This document shows positions 1-7,414 of a DNA stretch of 64,000 bases, piece by piece. Position 1 is the first letter of the stretch, and every line of letters starts with the position of its first letter. The stretch is taken from positions 620,001 to 684,000 of the forward strand of contig NZ_ABJL02000007.1 of NCBI RefSeq assembly GCF_000172175.1, read 5' to 3'. Source of the stretch: Bacteroides intestinalis DSM 17393 (GTDB taxonomy: Bacteria > Bacteroidota > Bacteroidia > Bacteroidales > Bacteroidaceae). The notes under the pieces were generated by a model. It saw only the letters and a program-made list of their open reading frames with translations. It searched no databases and was not told where the DNA came from. The translations under genes were made by a program, and so were the position numbers.

Positions 1-2111
1 GTGGCAAATTCAATGCTGAACATGGTCTGGTTTGCGTCCAGGGTGATCTCTTGGGTATGGCATAAAGATTGCGTCAAAATGCCTGTTTCATCGCTGACTT
101 TTACTTCGGAACCGTTTACGATGAGGCGGGAAAGGATGATTTTGTAGGGCTTCGGAGTAAAGTTAAGTTCCAGCTCATTGAACGAAAGCATACCTTGTGT
201 GCCGCCGAGGAATACTTCGCCATCTCGCGTTACACATAGTGCATTCTCATTGACTGCTGTCAACGGGAAGCCGTTTTCTGCACTATAGTTCTGGAACTTC
301 TCTGTTTTCTGGTCGAAAATGGAGAACCCCTGATTAGTGATAAGTATCAGTTTGCCGCTGACCGGGGATTCCTGCGTATCGTAGATACAATCGCTGACGA
401 GTCCGTTCTTATCTTTGTCAAAGTTCTCGAAGTCATTGCTGGCAGGGCGATACAGGTCGAGTCCGCTTCCTGAAGTGGAAAACCAGAGATTACCCTTATT
501 ATCTTGCATGATGTTGTTCACATTGTTGTTGCTGAGGCTGTGCGGTTGTGCCACGTCGTGCCGGTAATTGGTCAGCTTGTTGGTATCGAAACGGTAGGAG
601 AAGATACCTTCGCCCGTGGCGGCAATCCAGAGTGTGCCATTGTTATCTACTTCTACATCGGCCACCATTGTTATTTTGCGCCCTTCTTTGGTGTCTTTGA
701 AGAGTTGCCGGCATTTTCCGCTTTGGGGATCAAACAAACATACGCCATTCTGGGTGGCGACAATTAACTGGTCATGATAAGGTGCTATGTCACGAACAAT
801 GTTTGATGGAAGCGTTTCCGGATTGCCTTCTTCCATGAGATAGTGGGTGAATGCTCCTGTACGGATATCGAGCTTGTTCAGTCCACCGAGATGAGTACCT
901 ATCCAGATGATTTCTTTGGCAGGATCATAATAGAGGGCTTTTACATTGCTGTGGGAGATACTATTATATCCCTTTCCGGCAAGATACCATTTGAACTCAC
1001 GTGTGCGGCGGTTATAGAAATTGAGTCCGCCACCTTCTGTACCGATCCATAGGTTGCCGTTCTTATCTTCAATGGTACGCCCTACTACAGGACTACTCAG
1101 ACCTTCTTTCTCGTTTCTGGAGGCTTTATACCGGGTGTAGATTTCATATTCAGGATTGAAGTAATTGACACCACCAAAGTAAGTGCCCAGCCACAGTGTC
1201 CCCTGATTATCCTTTACGATGCACCAGATAGAGGAGTGGGTAAGACCTTCATTCTGCATATCGTTGGAAGTGTGGTTCTGGAAAAGTCCTGTTGTCTTGT
1301 TATAGCGGTTCAGGCCGTTGAAGGTTCCTATCCAGATATTGCCAAGATTATCTTCGCAACAAGCTCTTACGAAATCAGAAGATATACTGTGCGGATTCTT
1401 CGGGTCGTTTCGCAAATTCTCAATAGTTCCGTCTGTTTTTATCCGGAAGAGTCCTTTTTCCCAACTGCCTATCCATAATTCGCCTGAATTGTCCTGGTAG
1501 ATGCTGGTAATGTTTCCTTTTTCAATGGGATGGGTGACTTGATGTCCGTCTATTTTCAGGTTGAAGACTCCTTCGCTGGTGGTTCCTATCCACATGTGTC
1601 CTTTATCCTCGAACATGCAGGAGATCTCGATGTTTTCTCCCGCCATCTGGTAGTAGAGGTCGAAGTTGTCGGTCTGTTCATTGTAGCGGTAGATCTCATT
1701 CTTTTTTCCGATGAACAGGCCGTTTTTATAATAGATGCTGTTAATGTTACCTTGAAGGAGAGTCGTAAAGCGTTGTGTTGTCAGATCGAACTGGGCAACG
1801 CCTTCGGTACAGAGCAGATAGATTTTACCGTTTTGATCGCCTGCCATGCGCAACACGGTATTGCAGAAAAGGCTGTAAGGGTCGTTTTTGCTCAGTTTAT
1901 AGGTTTGTATATCATTACCGTTGTAGCGGTTCAAACCTTCACGTGTACCAATCCACAAGATACCGTTCTCGTCAATGTACAGGCTGTTGACGCTAAACTG
2001 AGATAAACCGTCATCGGTTGTCAGATGATTGAAAGTAATATTCTGGCTGTGTAGGTTTGCTGTAGCTATGCTTACTAAGACAAGAAACAGCGTTCTGATA
2101 AACTTTTGCAC
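1..2111 (-). CDS. Hybrid two-component system sensor/regulator, N-terminal propeller part (3' end outside window)
   Basis: About 703 codons are visible. The protein starts with a signal peptide and then repeats the two-component-regulator propeller motif, with units such as LWIGTREGLNRYN, MWIGTTSEGVF, IWIGTFNGLNRYN, LWIGTEGGGLNFY and IWIGTHLGGLNKL. This is the periplasmic sensor of Bacteroides HTCS proteins, which bind oligosaccharides and switch on polysaccharide utilization genes through a histidine kinase, receiver and AraC output. Those C-terminal domains would lie beyond position 1. The start is a GTG at 2109-2111, because an in-frame TGA lies upstream and no ATG fits; a purine-rich GGAGGAG sits just before it. 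The reading frame is open throughout. The nearby amino-sugar kinase, GH88 and sulfatase suggest a glycosaminoglycan ligand, which is inference. Confidence 0.9.
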   Translation of the reverse strand, partial: MQKFIRTLFLVLVSIATANLHSQNITFNHLTTDDGLSQFSVNSLYIDENGILWIGTREGLNRYNGNDIQTYKLSKNDPYSLFCNTVLRMAGDQNGKIYLLCTEGVAQFDLTTQRFTTLLQGNINSIYYKNGLFIGKKNEIYRYNEQTDNFDLYYQMAGENIEISCMFEDKGHMWIGTTSEGVFNLKIDGHQVTHPIEKGNITSIYQDNSGELWIGSWEKGLFRIKTDGTIENLRNDPKNPHSISSDFVRACCEDNLGNIWIGTFNGLNRYNKTTGLFQNHTSNDMQNEGLTHSSIWCIVKDNQGTLWLGTYFGGVNYFNPEYEIYTRYKASRNEKEGLSSPVVGRTIEDKNGNLWIGTEGGGLNFYNRRTREFKWYLAGKGYNSISHSNVKALYYDPAKEIIWIGTHLGGLNKLDIRTGAFTHYLMEEGNPETLPSNIVRDIAPYHDQLIVATQNGVCLFDPQSGKCRQLFKDTKEGRKITMVADVEVDNNGTLWIAATGEGIFSYRFDTNKLTNYRHDVAQPHSLSNNNVNNIMQDNKGNLWFSTSGSGLDLYRPASNDFENFDKDKNGLVSDCIYDTQESPVSGKLILITNQGFSIFDQKTEKFQNYSAENGFPLTAVNENALCVTRDGEVFLGGTQGMLSFNELELNFTPKPYKIILSRLIVNGSEVKVSDETGILTQSLCHTQEITLDANQTMFSIEFA

Positions 2112-2142
2112 TTCTCCTCCGGTATTTTTAAGGTTTCAAACA

Positions 2143-2150
2143 CAAATATA
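2143..2150 (-). promoter_or_regulatory. -7 box for the HTCS gene
   Basis: TATATTTG on the minus strand matches the Bacteroides -7 consensus TAnnTTTG. It lies about 32 bp before the GTG start. No clear -33 TTTG was found. Confidence 0.5.
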
Positions 2151-2269
2151 AGGCGTTTTGCTTAAAAGAAAGAAGTTTATTGCCTGATTTCTATGGTTAT
2201 GTCTGTCTAAATGTATAATTTTGGGCGTTTGTCGGACGAATTTGGACTTTTTCATTGATGAGGAAGACG

Positions 2270-2277
2270 TATATTTG
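2270..2277 (+). promoter_or_regulatory. -7 box for the NahK-like kinase gene
   Basis: TATATTTG followed by CAT matches TAnnTTTG and lies 32 bp before the ATG at 2310. It is divergent from the HTCS promoter in the same 198-bp gap. Confidence 0.5.
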
Positions 2278-2309
2278 CATACTAATTTTAAATCTATATA
2301 TAGAATATC

Positions 2310-3395
2310 ATGAACAACCTTCAATCCATTGTATCCCATTTTAATACGAAGGGTACAGTTAATGAAATCCAGCCTTTAGGCAGCGGGCTGATTAACGACA
2401 CGTATAAAGTGACTACTCTTGAAGCAGATGCCCCCGACTATGTATTGCAACGTGTGAACCATGCTATTTTCCAGAATGTGGAGATGTTGCAGGCGAACAT
2501 TGAAGCCGTAACCCGGCATATCCGCAAAAAACTTGTGGAACAAGGTGCGGATGATATAGATCGTAAAGTGCTCTCTTTTATTCCTGCCGATACCGGAAAA
2601 ACGTATTGGTACGATGGTGAAAACTATTGGCGTATCATGACATTCATTCCTAATGCAAAGACTTATGAGACGGTGGATGCAGAATATTCTTATTATGCCG
2701 GTGTAGCTTTTGGTAATTTCCAGGCAATGCTTGCGGATATTCCTGATGAGCTGGGAGAGACTATTCCTGATTTTCACAATATGGAGTTCCGTCTGAAACA
2801 ACTTCGTGATGCGGTGGCTGCGGATGCGGTTGGCCGGGTGAAAGAAGTGCAGTACTATCTGGATGAGATAGAAAAACGTGCTGAGGAGATGTGCAAAGGT
2901 GAACGCTTGTATCGCGAAGGCAAATTGCCAAAACGTGTATGTCATTGCGATACGAAGGTGAATAATATGATGTTTGATGAAGAGGGCAAGGTGCTTTGCG
3001 TCATTGATCTTGATACGGTGATGCCTAACTTTATCTTCTCTGATTTCGGCGATTTCCTTCGTTCTGCAGCCAATACAGGTGCCGAGGATGATGAGAATCT
3101 GGATAATGTGAATTTCAATATGGAGATATTCAAGGCGTTTGCAAAAGGCTACCTGGAATCTGCGAAAGTCTTCCTGCTTCCGATAGAGGTTGAGAACCTA
3201 CCGTATGCAGCTGCATTATTCCCCTATATGCAATGCGTTCGTTTCCTAGCGGATTATATTAATGGTGACACTTATTATAAGACTAAATATCCTGAGCATA
3301 ATCTTGTACGTACAAAAGCGCAGTTCAAACTGTTGCAGAGTGTGGAAGAACATACACCGGAAATGCAGGAGTTTATAAAGTCGTCATTGGTATAA
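2310..3395 (+). CDS. APH-family phosphotransferase, NahK-like N-acetylhexosamine 1-kinase
   Basis: This 361-residue protein of the aminoglycoside/choline kinase fold resembles N-acetylhexosamine 1-kinases. The N-terminal GSGLINDTYKV and YVLQRVNHAIFQN segments match the nucleotide-loop region of that family. The catalytic loop is RVCHCDTKVNNMMFD, with the HxDxxxxN pattern written as H-C-D-T-K-V-N-N. The metal-binding aspartate follows in VIDLDTVMP. Such enzymes phosphorylate GlcNAc or GalNAc at C1 in the cytoplasm during salvage of host-glycan amino sugars. The gene stands alone beside the sensor gene, and a 26-bp inverted repeat follows it. The family is clear, but the exact sugar is not. Confidence 0.82.
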   Translation: MNNLQSIVSHFNTKGTVNEIQPLGSGLINDTYKVTTLEADAPDYVLQRVNHAIFQNVEMLQANIEAVTRHIRKKLVEQGADDIDRKVLSFIPADTGKTYWYDGENYWRIMTFIPNAKTYETVDAEYSYYAGVAFGNFQAMLADIPDELGETIPDFHNMEFRLKQLRDAVAADAVGRVKEVQYYLDEIEKRAEEMCKGERLYREGKLPKRVCHCDTKVNNMMFDEEGKVLCVIDLDTVMPNFIFSDFGDFLRSAANTGAEDDENLDNVNFNMEIFKAFAKGYLESAKVFLLPIEVENLPYAAALFPYMQCVRFLADYINGDTYYKTKYPEHNLVRTKAQFKLLQSVEEHTPEMQEFIKSSLV

Positions 3396-3397
3396 TA

Positions 3398-3480
3398 GTT
3401 ATAAGCTACAAGCTACAGGCTACGAGTGCCTTTCGGTGCATAGCGTAGCCACTTGTAGCCTGTAGCTTGTAGTTCGTAAC
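3398..3480. repeat. Long intergenic inverted repeat (GCTACA/TGTAGC type)
   Basis: An 18-bp perfect arm at 3406-3423 pairs with 3455-3472, and the match continues imperfectly outwards to GTTA/TAAC. A second, nested pair GGCTACG/CGTAGCC lies inside. It sits between the kinase and the CBM9-like gene, so it may act as a transcript-end or processing hairpin. There is no strong T-tract. Related TTCGTAAC-like sequence occurs at about 3472-3480 and 15181-15196. Confidence 0.75.
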
Positions 3481-3491
3481 TTTATTAAAAT

Positions 3492-4247
3492 ATGAACAAA
3501 AGAACCCCTGTATGCTTGGTGTTGAAATCTGCAGTCTTGCTAGTAACTCTGCTTTGTGTTTTCCCCTTGTTTGCAACTAACCCCCAAAAGAAAGAAATGA
3601 AAGAGTTGAATGTAAAAAAAGTAAGTCTGGCTAATGTAGCAGTAGAGAATATTCCTGCTTTGTTGGATAAAGAAAAGGTGGCTTTTCAGTCGATCAATAC
3701 GGTGAATTGGAAAGCATTCCCTTATCAGCCGGAGGTGCAGTTCCGTATAGCTCATACGGATGATGCGATTTTGGTTCATTACAAAGTAAAAGAAGCCAGT
3801 GTGCGTGCTGTAGCTGCCGGAGATAACGGTGCAGTATGGGAAGATGCTTGTGTAGAGTTCTTTTCTATCCCTGCAGGAGATGGAATTTATTATAACGTAG
3901 AATGTAACTGTGCCGGAACTCTCCTGATTGGTGCCGGTGCCGGGCGCGAAAACCGTGAACATGCCCCGCAAGAAGTGATGGACAAAGTGCAACGCTGGTC
4001 TTCTTTGGGACGCCAGTCTTTTGAGGAACGGGTGGGAGAGTGTAACTGGGAACTGGCATTGGTTATTCCATATTCTGCTTTTTTCAAGCATCAGATCACC
4101 AGTCTTGACGGAAAGACGGTTCGTGCCAATTTCTACAAATGCGGTGATAAACTACAAACGCCTCACTTCCTTTCTTGGAATCCTATTGCTCTGGAAAAGC
4201 CTAATTTTCACTGTCCCGAATTCTTCGGCACATTGAACTTTGAGTAA
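3492..4247 (+). CDS. Secreted carbohydrate-binding family 9-like protein
   Basis: The protein has 251 residues with an N-terminal hydrophobic signal sequence ending near LFATNPQ. The rest resembles CBM9-like (DUF1083-type) beta-sandwich domains. Typical features are FRIAHTDDAILVHYKV, the acidic VWEDACVEFFSIP stretch, and YNVECNCAGTLL. The C-terminal region FYKCGDKLQTPHFLSWNPI also fits this family. In Bacteroides such proteins are exported, often of unknown partner, and sometimes accompany polysaccharide degradation genes. The start at 3492 is chosen because it gives the signal peptide; an internal ATG at 3597 would lose it. The ligand cannot be told from sequence. Confidence 0.8.
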   Translation: MNKRTPVCLVLKSAVLLVTLLCVFPLFATNPQKKEMKELNVKKVSLANVAVENIPALLDKEKVAFQSINTVNWKAFPYQPEVQFRIAHTDDAILVHYKVKEASVRAVAAGDNGAVWEDACVEFFSIPAGDGIYYNVECNCAGTLLIGAGAGRENREHAPQEVMDKVQRWSSLGRQSFEERVGECNWELALVIPYSAFFKHQITSLDGKTVRANFYKCGDKLQTPHFLSWNPIALEKPNFHCPEFFGTLNFE

Positions 4248-5099
4248 TTATTTCCAGTCTTTCAAATTATAACTTGCTTCTACCGTCCTTTCTATATCAT
4301 CGGGAAGGGCGGGGAAGAAGTCTATCCCTGTGATCCGCTCCACTTCGTCCACAGTGTTTACATAAGAGTCCAGCGGATTGTTCCCTTCATTATTTTTATA
4401 AATAAAGCCGATAGCTTTCGGTTTCTTGTGTAGAGCAAGTATCACCTTAAAGAAAGCATCCGGTACGGCAACTTTATGCTCGCCTATGGTCTGTGGCTTC
4501 CGGTCATAGAAGATAGGACCGGCTACAATGTAAAGGCAACTGTCTTTTTTCACCCACTTGCGGCATTTCTGTTCCAGCTCGTTCCAGTCGCCCCGGTTTA
4601 GATTGTGGTGTTGGGGGCAGATGTTAGTCATGTAGAAGCTCTCTATCATGGCTTCACGGTCCCATTTGTTATCACCTGCCGGACAAAGATGCCCACGATC
4701 CCAGCCACTACCTTTATAGTCTTGTGTGGTGACTGCTTTGCTCTTGGGCAGATCAGGGTCGGGACGGAAGTTATTGATTCGCTCGGTATTTTCTTTTAAA
4801 CGTTCGGGAGTCAGTTTCCAAGCTACCCAGTTTGCTATACGCGTGTTGGAGTTATAGGATACGAGGTATCCGGTGCGCTGCAGAAGTATTTCGGGAGTAC
4901 TTGGGGCAGTTGTTTGCTTGATGTATATATCGGAATTTTTGGGAGTACTCTGAACGATGATTTCTGTCTGCTCAGGGCCGGCAGTCTTTTCTTTAGAGTT
5001 CGTTGTCTGATAAGCGGTAACGATGCCGCATATGATCAGGACAATCAGGAACACCAGTTGTTTCTTGCTATTCGTTTGTTTCTTCTTCTTTTTTCTCAT
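4248..5099 (-). CDS. Exported DNA/RNA non-specific endonuclease (NucA/EndA-type)
   Basis: The protein has 283 residues from MRKKKKK. A basic start is followed by a single hydrophobic segment (about residues 12-30), which points to a membrane anchor or signal sequence. The beta-beta-alpha metal nuclease motif is WDRGHLCPAGD, containing the catalytic DRGH histidine. The metal-binding asparagine region is NLNRGDWNELEQK. These enzymes cut DNA and RNA without sequence preference outside the cytoplasm. A longer frame begins at 5132. The -7 box at 5121-5128 lies inside that extension, so the ATG at 5099 is preferred. It converges with the CBM9-like gene with no gap. Confidence 0.88.
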   Translation of the reverse strand: MRKKKKKQTNSKKQLVFLIVLIICGIVTAYQTTNSKEKTAGPEQTEIIVQSTPKNSDIYIKQTTAPSTPEILLQRTGYLVSYNSNTRIANWVAWKLTPERLKENTERINNFRPDPDLPKSKAVTTQDYKGSGWDRGHLCPAGDNKWDREAMIESFYMTNICPQHHNLNRGDWNELEQKCRKWVKKDSCLYIVAGPIFYDRKPQTIGEHKVAVPDAFFKVILALHKKPKAIGFIYKNNEGNNPLDSYVNTVDEVERITGIDFFPALPDDIERTVEASYNLKDWK

Positions 5100-5120
5100 A
5101 ATTGAACGGGTAAGGTGGTG

Positions 5121-5128
5121 CAAAGATA
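5121..5128 (-). promoter_or_regulatory. -7 box for the nuclease gene
   Basis: TATCTTTG on the minus strand matches TAnnTTTG exactly and is 21 bp from the ATG at 5099. Its upstream region overlaps the terminator hairpin of the preceding efflux/lpxA operon. Confidence 0.6.
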
Positions 5129-5130
5129 AC

Positions 5131-5162
5131 AAAAAAGGCGGACGAGTAAACCCGACCGCCTT
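5131..5162 (-). terminator. Rho-independent terminator of the efflux/lpxA operon
   Basis: On the minus strand, AAGGCGG pairs with CCGCCTT across a loop of about 14 nt, followed directly by a run of T. It lies 20 bp after the LpxA-like stop codon. Confidence 0.85.
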
Positions 5163-5181
5163 CCGAATAAGGAGTATTCTT

Positions 5182-5949
5182 TTATTTTACAATGCCTTTA
5201 GACTCGCGTACGAAGTTAAGGATATTGTGTATTTCGTCACTCATCGGCACTTGGTCTTCAATCTTTTGCAAAGCATCCTGTATGCTGAAGTTACCTTGGT
5301 AAATCAGACGGTAAGCATTTACGATATGACGTAGAATACGGTCTGTTACCTGATGCTTGTGCTGTAGCACAACAGCATTAATGCCATGATAACCGGCCGG
5401 ATTACCATTCATGATCACATAAGGAGGAACGTCTTTCGCAATGCGGCATCCTGACTGGATCAATACCCAGCTTCCGATGTGGCATTGTTGTTGTAAAATG
5501 ACGTTACTACTCAGAATGGTAAAGTCATTGATACGACAATCACCGGCTACGATAGTCTTAAGTCCTAATACACAATGATTACCTATTTGCACGTCATGGC
5601 AAAGGTGTACACCGTCCATCAGAAAGTTCTCGTTCCCGATACGTGTAGCATCTCCTTCATGTGTAGCGCGGCTCACAACTACATTTTCGCGAATGTCGTT
5701 CTGGTCACCGATAATTAGCAGACTTTTCTCACCCGTATAGTGGAAATCCTGTGGGGTGGTACCGAGTACGGCGCCATGATGCACTTTATTCTTTTGCCCC
5801 ATACGCGTACCGTTGAGGATACGTGCACCGGACATGATAATACAGTCATCTCCAATTTCTACATCGCCTTCGATATATGCAAAAGGCTGGACCGTTACAT
5901 TCTTGCCGAGCTTTGCGGCAGGATCTACAAATGCTAATGGACTTATCAT
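5182..5949 (-). CDS. lpxA: LpxA-like UDP-GlcNAc O-acyltransferase (left-handed beta-helix)
   Basis: The 255 residues show the hexapeptide-repeat beta-helix of LpxA and the C-terminal helical part. LpxA moves a 3-hydroxyacyl chain from ACP to UDP-GlcNAc, the first step of lipid A synthesis. The HxxH pair is present in MDGVHLCHDV (His115 and His118, by position equal to E. coli His122 and catalytic His125). By alignment from memory, E. coli His144, His160 and Arg204 correspond here to Asp137, Gln153 and His197. The gene starts 19 bp after the outer-membrane efflux gene and ends at a strong terminator, so it is probably the last gene of the efflux operon. This is unusual, since lpxA normally lies with lpxC/fabZ or lpxD. 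It may be a paralog; the fold assignment is firm. Confidence 0.85.
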   Translation of the reverse strand: MISPLAFVDPAAKLGKNVTVQPFAYIEGDVEIGDDCIIMSGARILNGTRMGQKNKVHHGAVLGTTPQDFHYTGEKSLLIIGDQNDIRENVVVSRATHEGDATRIGNENFLMDGVHLCHDVQIGNHCVLGLKTIVAGDCRINDFTILSSNVILQQQCHIGSWVLIQSGCRIAKDVPPYVIMNGNPAGYHGINAVVLQHKHQVTDRILRHIVNAYRLIYQGNFSIQDALQKIEDQVPMSDEIHNILNFVRESKGIVK

Positions 5950-5968
5950 AGTAATTAGTTTTTAGTTA

Positions 5969-7357
5969 TTACTTTCTGCCTCCTCCGAGCGCCTGATACA
6001 GACTGATAACGGCTTGCATGCGATCGAAAGTGTCGGATACCTCGGAGATTTGTGCACTGAGGTAAGATTGCTCAGCAGACAGAACTTCCAGATACGTTGA
6101 CGTGCCTAAGTTAAACAATTCTTTTGTATCTTCCGCAGCTTTACGGGCAGAATTTACTTGAATCTCGCGAGAAATGGCTTTTTCGGAGGTCATTTGGTAT
6201 TGATACAAAGCATTGCTCACTTCATTTCCAGCTTTCAGCAAAGTGGTCTGGAACTGGATTTTGGATTGTTCTTCTTGTGCTTTGGCCTGTTTCAGACGGG
6301 CGATATTAGCACCGCGATAGAACAACGGTTGTGTCAACGATCCTATAGCTGAAGCCAATAATTTGCCCGGATTCACAATTGCAGATCCTGCACTGTTAGT
6401 CCATCCTGCCGAACCACTCAATGTAATTTGCGGATAGAAAGCTGCACGTGCGCTGTTAGTATTGTAATAACTTGCAGCAAGAGACATCTCGGCAGCTTTT
6501 ACATCGGGACGGTTAGACAATAGTTGCAAAGGAATACCGGCTGAGAATTCTGTCGGTAATTGCTGGCTTTCCAACACCCCACGTTCTATTTCCTGTGCCG
6601 GTTGATTCAGCATCAGGCAAAGAGCATTTTCTGTTTCGCGGATACTTTGACGCATGCTGGGCAGAGATGCCAATACTTGTGCGTAAGCTGCACGGGTTTG
6701 TTCTACTCCGGCAGAAGTCGTATTATATATACCCGCATCCTTCATCGCTTCTACGGTTTCCACATTCTTTTTCAAGATATCGGCTGTGGATTCTGTAATT
6801 TGCAACTGGCGGTCGAGCATCAACAATGTGTAGTACATATTGGCTACATTGGCGATCACCTGAGTTTGAACAGCTTGTTCATAGAACTGTGTCTGTTTCA
6901 GAGATACTTGTGCACCACGTTTCGGGTTCAGTATCTGGCCGAACAGGTCAATCTGCCAGCTTGCTGTAACAGGAAGTGAATAGGTCTGTGTAGCTTTTCC
7001 CTTATCCCAACTGCTGACAGTTCCCTGCGGAGACAATGCCAGCGTGGGAGCATAAGCCAGACGTGCGGACATAAGGGCAGCTTCTGCTTTCTTCACATTC
7101 AAAGCGGCACTGCGCAGATCGGGGTTATTAGCAAGTGCTTGTTCGATGAGCGCTTGCAACTGAGGGTCAGTGAATACTTCCCTCCAAGGCAGATTACCGA
7201 AGTTTGCTGTATCCGCAACTAGTGTATCGTTCACAGATGTTGTATCACGATACAGTCCGGCAGCCGTAATATCTTCGGGTCTGTCGTATGATTTGTAGAT
7301 GTGGCAGCTGCTCAGAAGAGCAGTTGCACACATCAAAGTTATAATCTGTTTCTTCAT
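5969..7357 (-). CDS. Outer-membrane efflux lipoprotein, TolC/NodT (OprM) family
   Basis: The 462-residue protein begins with a lipoprotein signal (ATALLSSCHIYKS), so Cys18 is the likely lipidated residue. Two repeated outer-membrane efflux domains follow. Family-typical stretches include LPWREVFTDPQLQALIEQAL, NPDLRSAALNVKKAEA, LSNRPDVKAAEMSL and GTSTYLEVLSAEQSYLSAQ. It forms the trimeric outer-membrane duct of an RND pump. It is the third gene of the operon, 57 bp after the pump gene; a hairpin lies in that gap. Confidence 0.93.
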   Translation of the reverse strand: MKKQIITLMCATALLSSCHIYKSYDRPEDITAAGLYRDTTSVNDTLVADTANFGNLPWREVFTDPQLQALIEQALANNPDLRSAALNVKKAEAALMSARLAYAPTLALSPQGTVSSWDKGKATQTYSLPVTASWQIDLFGQILNPKRGAQVSLKQTQFYEQAVQTQVIANVANMYYTLLMLDRQLQITESTADILKKNVETVEAMKDAGIYNTTSAGVEQTRAAYAQVLASLPSMRQSIRETENALCLMLNQPAQEIERGVLESQQLPTEFSAGIPLQLLSNRPDVKAAEMSLAASYYNTNSARAAFYPQITLSGSAGWTNSAGSAIVNPGKLLASAIGSLTQPLFYRGANIARLKQAKAQEEQSKIQFQTTLLKAGNEVSNALYQYQMTSEKAISREIQVNSARKAAEDTKELFNLGTSTYLEVLSAEQSYLSAQISEVSDTFDRMQAVISLYQALGGGRK

Positions 7358-7371
7358 AATCTTTCTATATT

Positions 7372-7408
7372 AATGAAGAATGATGAACGAAGTTCTCCAT
7401 TCTTCATT
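7372..7408 (-). repeat. Intercistronic hairpin between RND pump and outer-membrane factor genes
   Basis: AATGAAGAATG at 7372-7382 is the exact reverse complement of CATTCTTCATT at 7398-7408, separated by 15 nt. No T-tract follows, so mRNA processing or stability is more likely than termination. Confidence 0.65.
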
Positions 7409-7414
7409 CTTAAT

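Noticed and set aside
3398..3480. IS or MITE remnant
   Set aside because: No target-site duplication or transposase trace is visible, so it is listed only as an inverted repeat.
5100..5132. Longer N terminus for the nuclease
   Set aside because: The -7 box lies within it, and the extension precedes the basic start of the signal segment.
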